A program made the position numbers and the translations under genes. Below are positions 56,624-64,000 of a DNA stretch of 64,000 nucleotides, in pieces. The stretch lies in NCBI GenBank assembly GCA_947625735.1, contig CANQPL010000009.1, positions 20,076 to 84,075 on the forward strand. The letters run 5' to 3'. The stretch comes from an uncultured Clostridia bacterium. GTDB taxonomy: Bacteria; Bacillota; Clostridia; Oscillospirales; Ruminococcaceae. The notes below the pieces were generated by a model that saw nothing but the letters and a program-made list of their open reading frames with translations, did not search any database and had not been told where the DNA came from. The first letter of the stretch is position 1. Each line of letters opens with the position of its first letter.

Positions 56624-57664
56624 ATGTTTACTATGATGAATATGGATTTTATACGCAAGCTGCCTATTCCGCAGGAAATAAAGGCGCAGTTTCCCATTCC
56701 CGAAGAAGTCATGAAGCAAAAGGCAAAGCGTGACGCAGAGATAGCAGGCGTTTTTACGGGAGAAAATGACAAGTTCCTGCTAATAATCGGTCCCTGCTCC
56801 GCCGACAGAGAGGACAGCGTCATGGACTATCTTAACCGCCTTGCACGAGTGCAGGAGCGTGTTAAGGACAAAATTCTTATTGTGCCGAGGGTCTACACCA
56901 ACAAGCCCCGCACCACAGGTCAGGGCTACAAGGGCATGGTTCATCAGCCCGACCCCACCAAGGGCGAGGATATGTTAGAGGGACTTATCTCAATAAGAAA
57001 GCTCCACACAAAGGCACTTACCGAAACGGGAATGGGCTGTGCGGACGAGATGCTCTATCCCGAAAATCATAGGTATCTGTCGGATATACTGTCATACGTG
57101 GCAGTGGGGGCTCGTTCTGTGGAGGATCAGCAGCATCGTCTGACCGCCAGCGGTCTGACCGTTCCTGTAGGAATGAAAAACCCCACAAGCGGAGATTATT
57201 CCGTAATGCTCAACTCAATCATCGCCGCACAGTCTGAGCATACCTTTCTTTACCGCGGCTGGGAGGCACGCAGCAAGGGAAATCCCCTTACCCACGCAAT
57301 ACTCAGAGGTTATGTGGACAAGCACGGCAATACGCACCCCAACTATCATTATGAGGATCTTATCAGGCTTTATGAGATGTACTCCGCAAAGGAGCTTGCC
57401 AACATGGCAGTAATAATAGACGCAAACCATGCAAACTCGGGCAAGCAGTACATGGAGCAGATACGCATCTGTCACGAGGTGCTTCACTCCTGCCGCCACA
57501 ACAAGGATATAAAGAGCATAGTCAAAGGCTTCATGATCGAAAGCTACATTGAGGACGGCTGTCAGAAAGTAGGAGAGGGTGTCTACGGAAAATCAATTAC
57601 CGACCCGTGTCTCGGCTGGGAAAAATCCGAAAGACTTATTCTTGACATTGCCGAGGAGCTTTAA
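56624..57664 (+). CDS. 3-deoxy-7-phosphoheptulonate synthase (class I)
   Basis: IIGPCSADRED, RVYTNKPRTTGQGYKGMVHQPD, GARSVEDQQHR, DANHANSGKQ. Confidence 0.95.
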   Translation: MFTMMNMDFIRKLPIPQEIKAQFPIPEEVMKQKAKRDAEIAGVFTGENDKFLLIIGPCSADREDSVMDYLNRLARVQERVKDKILIVPRVYTNKPRTTGQGYKGMVHQPDPTKGEDMLEGLISIRKLHTKALTETGMGCADEMLYPENHRYLSDILSYVAVGARSVEDQQHRLTASGLTVPVGMKNPTSGDYSVMLNSIIAAQSEHTFLYRGWEARSKGNPLTHAILRGYVDKHGNTHPNYHYEDLIRLYEMYSAKELANMAVIIDANHANSGKQYMEQIRICHEVLHSCRHNKDIKSIVKGFMIESYIEDGCQKVGEGVYGKSITDPCLGWEKSERLILDIAEEL

Positions 57665-57697
57665 AAGGCGCTTAAACGGGCGGAGCGCGCCCGTTTT

Positions 57698-58750
57698 TTA
57701 TAATTTGGGAGCGCTGTTTTTTGCCTTATCCATAAAAAGTGAGATATCAAAGGAGGGGGAGCTGCCTGTGGGACTGCGCTGCTCCTGTCTGTCGTTTCGC
57801 ATAGGTGCGGAGGGTCTTGCCGTTTTATTTGCGGAGGGCTTTGTGCGTTCGGAGAAGCTCTTAGCCTCCTCGGGGCTTTTAACACCGTTTTCATGCCATT
57901 TTTTGAGTATGGAATTCATATACTGAAAGGAAATGCTGCCCTTATTGGTAAGAGTGATGTCATAGGCAAGCTCCACCGTTTTAAGCTCCATATCCCATGC
58001 CGACCAGTCGTTTATGTATCTTTGCACCGTAGGGGAGAGCGCATCGGGAAGATGCAGGCTCTGACCTACCGCACTGCGGAAGGTGCGGCGTTTTTCCATT
58101 TGCAGGATCTCATTTTCAGCCTGTTCATGGGTAGTTATGTTTTTGCTGTTCCAGTCAAGAGCGGTTTCCTCTATAAACTTCATATCCGAGCGCCCCGACG
58201 AGCAGCAGCAGCCTATCAGCATTATTATAATATCTGCGGACATTCCCAGATGATCGTAAAAGTAAAGTATCGTTCGCTGATCCGTAAAGGTCAGCACTCT
58301 TTTAAGACACCCCTCCGCCGCATGAAATAAAAATGCGACCTCCTCAGAGCCTTCAATTCTTTTTGCTATCTCAGCGGGCAGCAAAGCCTTTGACGCTGCC
58401 CTGACCGCTCTTTTTTTATCTGCGGGAGAGGGTTCGGGGGGAGGGGCAAGCACAGTGACTTTTTTCTCTGACGGCTCAGCGTGAGAAGTGATTTTTTCCG
58501 TATCCGGTGAGGACGTTTTTTCACAGGTATTTTCTTCTTTGATAAGGATACCCGTCTGCTGCCAGTAGGAAAGAGCGTCCTCTATATCCTCCGTGGTGAC
58601 GCCTATTCCGGCGGGATCTGCGGGCAGCTCCTTATTTTTGAGAATATACAGAAGTATTTTCAGCGACTTCCCCGAAGCGAGTTTCAGGTAATCGCACACC
58701 TCATCAGGAACCGCAAAAACGCCGTTGTTCCAGTTGATCCTATGATCCAT
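57698..58750 (-). CDS. DnaD domain protein
   Basis: N-terminal winged-helix-like region, DnaD motif IQRYINDWSAWDMELKTVELAYDITLTNKGSISFQYMNSILKKWHENGVKSPEEA. Confidence 0.85.
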   Translation of the reverse strand: MDHRINWNNGVFAVPDEVCDYLKLASGKSLKILLYILKNKELPADPAGIGVTTEDIEDALSYWQQTGILIKEENTCEKTSSPDTEKITSHAEPSEKKVTVLAPPPEPSPADKKRAVRAASKALLPAEIAKRIEGSEEVAFLFHAAEGCLKRVLTFTDQRTILYFYDHLGMSADIIIMLIGCCCSSGRSDMKFIEETALDWNSKNITTHEQAENEILQMEKRRTFRSAVGQSLHLPDALSPTVQRYINDWSAWDMELKTVELAYDITLTNKGSISFQYMNSILKKWHENGVKSPEEAKSFSERTKPSANKTARPSAPMRNDRQEQRSPTGSSPSFDISLFMDKAKNSAPKL

Positions 58751-58974
58751 AGCATTTGTTCTCCTTTAATTTTTGTCTGCATATTCATTATATCATTTTC
58801 GGGGAAAAAAAACTATATGAATTTTGCACGATTTTTTTCCTGTATTTTCTTCATTGAGAGCAGAGTGTATGCAAACAGGGAATAATTTTCTTAATTTACA
58901 ATAGTGACGAGTTACGACAGTACCATGTGGAAAATAATGGTAAAATGTAGAAAAAAGAAAGAAAGGAAAGGGAT

Positions 58975-59247
58975 ATGCTGTATTCGATAATGGGTGAGCG
59001 TATCAGAGATCTTCGTGTGGACAGAGATTTCACGCAGAAGGAGATCGCCGTGTATCTTAACTGTTCGCAGGTATGCTACTCGAACTATGAGACAGGCAAG
59101 CGTTCACTTCCTGTGGAATATATCGTAAAGCTTGCATTTTTTTACAATGTCAGCACCGATTATGTTTTCGGTCTGACTGATAACAAGGGCAGGTATTCAG
59201 ATGGGAAATTTCTACAGCTTCGTACGGATCAGCTTATGCAAAAATAA
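58975..59247 (+). CDS. Xre-family HTH regulator
   Basis: GERIRDLRVDRDFTQKEIAVYLNCSQVCYSNYETGKRSLPVEYIVKLAFFYNVSTDYVFGLTD. Confidence 0.95.
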   Translation: MLYSIMGERIRDLRVDRDFTQKEIAVYLNCSQVCYSNYETGKRSLPVEYIVKLAFFYNVSTDYVFGLTDNKGRYSDGKFLQLRTDQLMQK

Positions 59248-59304
59248 TACAAAGATAAGGGGTAGTTGAGGGGGCGCCGACCCTATGAAAAAGTCTGTAA
59301 AAAG

Positions 59305-59348
59305 TCAGCCGACTGTGGTATAACAAATATAACACAGTCGGCTGATTT
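59305..59348 (+). terminator. Intrinsic terminator
   Basis: TCAGCCGACTGTG ... CACAGTCGGCTGA + TTTT. Confidence 0.8.
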
Positions 59349-59374
59349 TAATTACAAGAAGAAAAAGAAAACGA

Positions 59375-59476
59375 ATGAGCGAGGGAAAAATGCTTGGATC
59401 GGAAATGGACGAGCATTCAGGGTACCGTGAATATGAACTATCACAGCTTATGAATTTACAGAAATTTTTCACATAG
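59375..59476 (+). pseudogene. Possible IS256/Mutator-type transposase remnant
   Basis: 33-aa frame MSEGKMLGSEMDEHSGYREYELSQL resembles the EAEM(D/E)EHLGYxKYExS segment of IS256 transposases. Confidence 0.5.
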
Positions 59477-59609
59477 TCAGATCGCCGGTTCAGGCGGTCT
59501 TTTCTTTTTGCATAAACGGGGCGGCAGGCGAATATATTGTGAAGAGGACAAATTGTCGGAGCAAAGCTCCGTCAGCATTATGCGGCAAAAGAATGAAAGG
59601 ATGGTTTAT

Positions 59610-61160
59610 ATGGATCTAAAGATCAACAGAGAAACTGTCAGATCCCTTGAAAGGATCTGCGACAGCACTCAGGAGCAGTCGGTGGAGCTTGATTATGTAC
59701 TTCCCGATTATTATCCCGAGATATTCAGGATCATCAGATGTACAGCCGAGCCGAGGATCACCTCCTGTGCTGTCAGCGGTGACAAAGCAGCCTATGAGCT
59801 GACAGTGTGTATAAAGGTGATCTACTGCTCGGAAAAGGGCTCACTACAGGCAGTGGATCAGAAGCTGAGCTACAGCAGAACAGTAAATTTAGAGGGCAGA
59901 TGCCTGTCTCCCACTGTGGATATCAGACCCTTTGCCGATCACATAAACTGCCGCGCGGTGAACCGCCGCAGGATAGATGTGAGAGGAGCGGTCACTATAC
60001 GCATATCCGCATTCGGAGAAAAGGAGACGCCTGTAGTAAGCGATGCATTCGGGTCAAGCATACAGCTTAAGAAAATGGTGCGTTCCTGTCCCTCGGACTA
60101 TATCCGTGTACAGAAAAGGGCGGCAGTTTCCGATGAATTTGAGCTTGGAGGAGCGCCTCCTATAGGAAATATCCTCCGTTCCTCGGCGGATATCATATCA
60201 TCGGGAAAAAAGATGATCGGGAGCAAGGCGGCAGCGAAAGGGGAGCTTAAAATCTCACTGCTTTATACTCCCTCGGGCGAGTCTGAGGAAAAGTCGGTAA
60301 ACTCAATGCAGTTTTCCATGCCCTTTTCCCAGCTTGTGGATATGGAGGGAATGGACGATACATACGACTGCCGTGTAGATACCGAAGTTATTTCCTGCGA
60401 TATTTCACCACGTTCGGAGGGTGACGGCGATGTAAAATCGGTGGAATGTGAGGTAATGCTGCTTATCACCTGTACGGCAGTAAAATGCTCAGTCTACGAG
60501 ATCGCTGCCGATGAGTATTCCACAGCCTTCGCCACTTCTCACACAGAAGCGCCCGTTAGGATAAGCGGAGAGCCGCTGACGGTGGACACTGTGACAGTGA
60601 TAAAGGGCGTATGCGAAAATAAGGACAGTCCCTTGTCTGTGATATATGATGCATGGTGTTCAGCTGAACGGCTCACCGCCGCAGCAAATGACGGAGCAGT
60701 ATCCGTAACGGGCAGCGTCAGGATATCGGTTCTGGGAAAAACGGAAAGCGGCGATCATGTTATCTGCGAAACTGATGTTTCTGTAGATGAGGCGATCCCT
60801 GTTGAAAATAAAAGGATCGGAACGGACGCAGACATCAGGATAGGTTTTTCGGTGCTTTCCTGCACCTATACCATTTCCTCTGATAATACAGCGGAGGTAA
60901 AAGCGGAGATAGGCATAAGAGGCACTGTTACCGACTGCGAAACGATAAACGCAATTACGGAAATTACAGTTGATGAGGATTCTCCGAGAGAGAAAAACGA
61001 GGAGTATGCACTGCGGCTTTATTTTGCACATAACGGAGAGGAGCTGTGGGATATCGCAAAGAGATACGGAGCGTCTATAGATCAGGTCATGGAGGAAAAT
61101 GAGCTTGAGGACACAGAAGCAGTCAAGGAAGGCAGAATGCTGCTTATCCCCATAAATTGA
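59610..61160 (+). CDS. sipL: DUF3794 (SPOCS) / LysM protein, SipL-like
   Basis: N-terminal DUF3794-type repeats, C-terminal LysM (LYFAHNGEELWDIAKRYGASIDQVMEENELED); directly upstream of spoIVA. Confidence 0.85.
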   Translation: MDLKINRETVRSLERICDSTQEQSVELDYVLPDYYPEIFRIIRCTAEPRITSCAVSGDKAAYELTVCIKVIYCSEKGSLQAVDQKLSYSRTVNLEGRCLSPTVDIRPFADHINCRAVNRRRIDVRGAVTIRISAFGEKETPVVSDAFGSSIQLKKMVRSCPSDYIRVQKRAAVSDEFELGGAPPIGNILRSSADIISSGKKMIGSKAAAKGELKISLLYTPSGESEEKSVNSMQFSMPFSQLVDMEGMDDTYDCRVDTEVISCDISPRSEGDGDVKSVECEVMLLITCTAVKCSVYEIAADEYSTAFATSHTEAPVRISGEPLTVDTVTVIKGVCENKDSPLSVIYDAWCSAERLTAAANDGAVSVTGSVRISVLGKTESGDHVICETDVSVDEAIPVENKRIGTDADIRIGFSVLSCTYTISSDNTAEVKAEIGIRGTVTDCETINAITEITVDEDSPREKNEEYALRLYFAHNGEELWDIAKRYGASIDQVMEENELEDTEAVKEGRMLLIPIN

Positions 61161-61183
61161 ATACTGAAAGGATAATTAGAAAT

Positions 61184-62662
61184 ATGGTAAAAAATGATAT
61201 TTACAGCGACATTGCCAGACGCACCGACGGCGATATCTATATCGGCGTAGTAGGACCTGTCCGCACGGGAAAATCTACCTTTATAAAGCGGTTCATGGAA
61301 AAGCTCGTCATTCCCAATATAGAAAGCGATTTCAGACGGGAGAGGGCAGTAGATGAGCTGCCCCAATCTGCTGCGGGAAAGACTATAATGACTACAGAGC
61401 CTAAGTTTATCCCCGAGGAGGCAGTGGAGATAGCCGTAGGGGAGAATGCCCGCTTTAATGTAAGGCTTATTGACTGTGTGGGATATATCGTGCCAAGTTC
61501 CATAGGATATATCGAGAACGAAGCGCCCCGCATGGTAATGACTCCATGGTTTTCCGAGGAAGTCCCTTTCAATATGGCGGCGGAGGTAGGTACAAGAAAG
61601 GTCATCACCGAACACAGCACTATCGGGCTTGTTATCACCACTGACGGCAGCATTTCCGATATTCCCAGAGCCGAGTATGAGGAATCAGAGCAGCGAGTCA
61701 TAGGGGAGCTTAAAGCCATAAACAAGCCCTTTGTGGTGCTTCTCAACTGTGTAGACCCGAAAAGCGGAAAGTCTGCGGAGCTTGCGCAGACGCTTGAAGC
61801 AAGGTATAATACGCCCGTAATACCTGTAAGCTGTCCCGATCTCAGCGGTGAGGATATCGACAATATTTTAAAGCAGGTGCTTTTTTCCTTTCCCATAAGG
61901 GAGATAAATATTTCCATGCCCCGTTGGATAACGGGTCTTTCCAAAGGACACTGGCTCAGAACGGAGATATTTGACGCAGTAAGAGCAGCAGCGGAGGACG
62001 TAAAAAGTGTAAGAGACGCACAGGGGGTTGTGGATAAGATACGTGAATGTGAGGATATAACCTATTCGGATATCCGTTCCATAGACCTCGGCAGGGGCAG
62101 TGCAGACATATCCGTTACACTGCGCAGTGAGCTTTTCTACAGAGTACTGGGGGAGACTACGGGCATAGAGATACACAGTGAGAGCGATCTGCTGCCGCTG
62201 CTCAAAAAACTCACCGACATAAAGAAATCATATGAGAAGATAGAAAATGCTTTAAAGGAGGTTGAGGCAACAGGCTACGGAATCGTTATGCCCACAACCG
62301 AGGAGCTTACTCTTGAAGAGCCGGAAATAGTCCGTCAGGGCGGGAAATACGGAGTACGGCTAAAGGCGTCCGCTCCCTCTATCCACATGATGAAAGCGGA
62401 TATAATAACAGAGGTAAGTCCCATTGTGGGGAGCGAGAAGCAGTCAGAGGAACTGGTAATGTATCTGCTCAAGGATTTTGAGGAGAATCCGGGAAAGATC
62501 TGGGAATCCAATATATTCGGAAAATCACTTCATGAGCTGGTAAACGAGGGACTTCATAACAAGCTGTACCGTATGCCGGTAGATGCCCGACTGAAGCTTC
62601 AGGAAACACTTGAACGCATAATAAACGAGGGCTGCGGCGGACTTATATGCTTTATTCTTTAA
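61184..62662 (+). CDS. spoIVA: Stage IV sporulation protein A
   Basis: DIYSDIARRTDGDIYIGVVGPVRTGKSTFIKRFME, TGKT-type P-loop, C-terminal GGLICFIL; full-length SpoIVA. Confidence 0.95.
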   Translation: MVKNDIYSDIARRTDGDIYIGVVGPVRTGKSTFIKRFMEKLVIPNIESDFRRERAVDELPQSAAGKTIMTTEPKFIPEEAVEIAVGENARFNVRLIDCVGYIVPSSIGYIENEAPRMVMTPWFSEEVPFNMAAEVGTRKVITEHSTIGLVITTDGSISDIPRAEYEESEQRVIGELKAINKPFVVLLNCVDPKSGKSAELAQTLEARYNTPVIPVSCPDLSGEDIDNILKQVLFSFPIREINISMPRWITGLSKGHWLRTEIFDAVRAAAEDVKSVRDAQGVVDKIRECEDITYSDIRSIDLGRGSADISVTLRSELFYRVLGETTGIEIHSESDLLPLLKKLTDIKKSYEKIENALKEVEATGYGIVMPTTEELTLEEPEIVRQGGKYGVRLKASAPSIHMMKADIITEVSPIVGSEKQSEELVMYLLKDFEENPGKIWESNIFGKSLHELVNEGLHNKLYRMPVDARLKLQETLERIINEGCGGLICFIL

Positions 62663-62747
62663 ACATGACAGCTTGATAATACAAGAAGGCGGTGAGTGAC
62701 CGCTGTCTGATCGCCTGTAAATTATGTGCAGATATTCTTAAACAGTG

Positions 62748-62816
62748 ACCCGATAACTTTTATTTGCTGCAATGGAGATCATGGTTCAACATTTAAGCAA
62801 ATGAGAGTTACCGGGT
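62748..62816. repeat. Imperfect 21-bp inverted repeat
   Basis: ACCCGATAACTTTTATTTGCT / AGCAAATGAGAGTTACCGGGT (17/21 paired). Confidence 0.7.
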
Positions 62817-62889
62817 TATTTGTTAAAAAATTTATACATCTATAAATACAGAGTTATAGACTGTCCGTTATCTTCGTGCTGTTATATGC

Positions 62890-63897
62890 TCATCTCTCAT
62901 TATCATCGGCGAAGGGAACAACATTTTTTACAGCCTGATCGGCAGTGATCTGTGTATCGCTGTTGTCCGTATCAATAAGGCGGTATCTGTCATTTCCCAT
63001 GCCAAGCTCTTTCATAAAGCTGAGCTGTCTGTGACCGTGACGTGTCTCTATACGCTCTGCCAGTGCATGGCGGTCTTTTTCCGAAAGCGCATAGACCAGA
63101 TCTATAGATGCCTGATCCGCAGCAAGGATATCAAGAGAAGCGCATATTCCGATATTAGGTGTGACAACGGGAGCGGCAGCCGTACCTTCACAGTCACAGG
63201 AAACCGACATATTACGCATCACGTTTATATAGCAGATGTTTTTCCCGAAATGATCGGCAACAGCCTTTGCAGATTCGGTCATTCTTTCCATAAATTCTTC
63301 TTTTTTGATATCCCACATATCGGAGGAGCCGGGAGTTGTATGGATCATTGCCTTTCCCACACGTCCGTCAGCGCAGCCTATACCGATATTTTTTACCGAT
63401 CCTCCGAATCCGCCCTGAGTGTGACCCTTGAAATGCGTAAGAACAACAAGAGAGTCATAATTCAGGATATTTTTTCCCATGCTCATTTCCGTAAACCACT
63501 TTCCGCCCTTTACAGGGAGCATGACCGTCCCGTTTTCATCAAGAATATCTACAGGACAGAAGTTCCAGCCGTTTATTTCCAGTGTTCTGCGGTGCTGATC
63601 GGTGGTATAGCGGTCGCCCTCGTAGTAGGTGTTTGTTTCAACGATCGCCGCATCGGGGAGGGCGTTTTCCATAAGCGCCCTGACCCATGAGCGGGGGATA
63701 ATATTCGGACCGTGAGCCTCGCCCGTATGGAGCTTTACGGCAATTTTACCTGTAATATTTTCGTTTACTCTTTCAAAGATCCTGCGAAGTCCGTCTGCCG
63801 ACAGATCTCTTGTGAAAAAGACATCGGAGCATTCTCCCGTGCGCTCTGAATAGGGGACATAATGCTCTCCGCCTGTACCGGGAATGATTTTTGACAT
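62890..63897 (-). CDS. DUF362 domain protein
   Basis: KIAVKLHTGE, VVLTHFKGHTQGGFGGSVKNIGIGCADGRVGKAMIHT, AADQASIDLVY; RBS AAGGAGGTATACATT before ATG 63897. Confidence 0.85.
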   Translation of the reverse strand: MSKIIPGTGGEHYVPYSERTGECSDVFFTRDLSADGLRRIFERVNENITGKIAVKLHTGEAHGPNIIPRSWVRALMENALPDAAIVETNTYYEGDRYTTDQHRRTLEINGWNFCPVDILDENGTVMLPVKGGKWFTEMSMGKNILNYDSLVVLTHFKGHTQGGFGGSVKNIGIGCADGRVGKAMIHTTPGSSDMWDIKKEEFMERMTESAKAVADHFGKNICYINVMRNMSVSCDCEGTAAAPVVTPNIGICASLDILAADQASIDLVYALSEKDRHALAERIETRHGHRQLSFMKELGMGNDRYRLIDTDNSDTQITADQAVKNVVPFADDNER

Positions 63898-64000
63898 AAT
63901 GTATACCTCCTTATTGCTTTTAAATATAGCCCCGAGCAAAACACCGAAAAACAAGTAATAACGCAGTTTTGCCGGGATAAAGTTTTCAAATTGTCACTAT

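Noticed and set aside
1-64000. tRNA, rRNA genes or CRISPR arrays
   Set aside because: None recognised by eye; a tRNAscan-SE/Infernal run would be needed to exclude them formally.

Overview
This 64 kb window appears to be chromosomal DNA from an anaerobic, sporulation-gene-bearing Firmicute. A Ruminococcus/Oscillospiraceae-like origin is inferred from gene content only. I support about 55 CDSs. Main blocks, left to right: (1) the C-terminal end of a large serine recombinase abutting a cotJC spore-coat gene cut off after codon ~70, with intact cotJB and cotJA behind it; (2) a five-gene ATP-grasp / alpha-E / transglutaminase / two M14-type deacylase operon with an attenuator-like leader; (3) Na+-pumping decarboxylase beta and gamma subunits; (4) a LytTR-DUF3021-ABC cluster and an NSS transporter; (5) a lipoprotein fusing a solute-binding protein to a 5'-nucleotidase C-terminal domain, overlapping a CACHE hybrid histidine kinase that carries an apparent frameshift; (6) GH31, an Agr-like two-component system, macro domain and GH43; (7) housekeeping genes (MetY-like, radical SAM, Tex, aminotransferase, TrpS); (8) an orphan SUKH-like protein and an MNT/HEPN/amidohydrolase set; (9) a near-complete type IV pilus locus (pilC, a pilM-N fusion, pilO, pilX/V/W-like, pilD, pilB, pilT, two pilins) with a structured leader RNA candidate; (10) uridine kinase plus a decayed duplicate fragment, DAHP synthase, DnaD, Xre, sipL-spoIVA and a DUF362 protein. 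Top candidates for follow-up are the recombinase-interrupted cotJC (a possible skin-like developmental element), the SBP/5'-nucleotidase-C sensor lipoprotein, the pilin-tethered C-terminal module, and the pilin leader RNA. No tRNA, rRNA or CRISPR array was recognised. All family calls were made by eye from motifs, and no database search was run.
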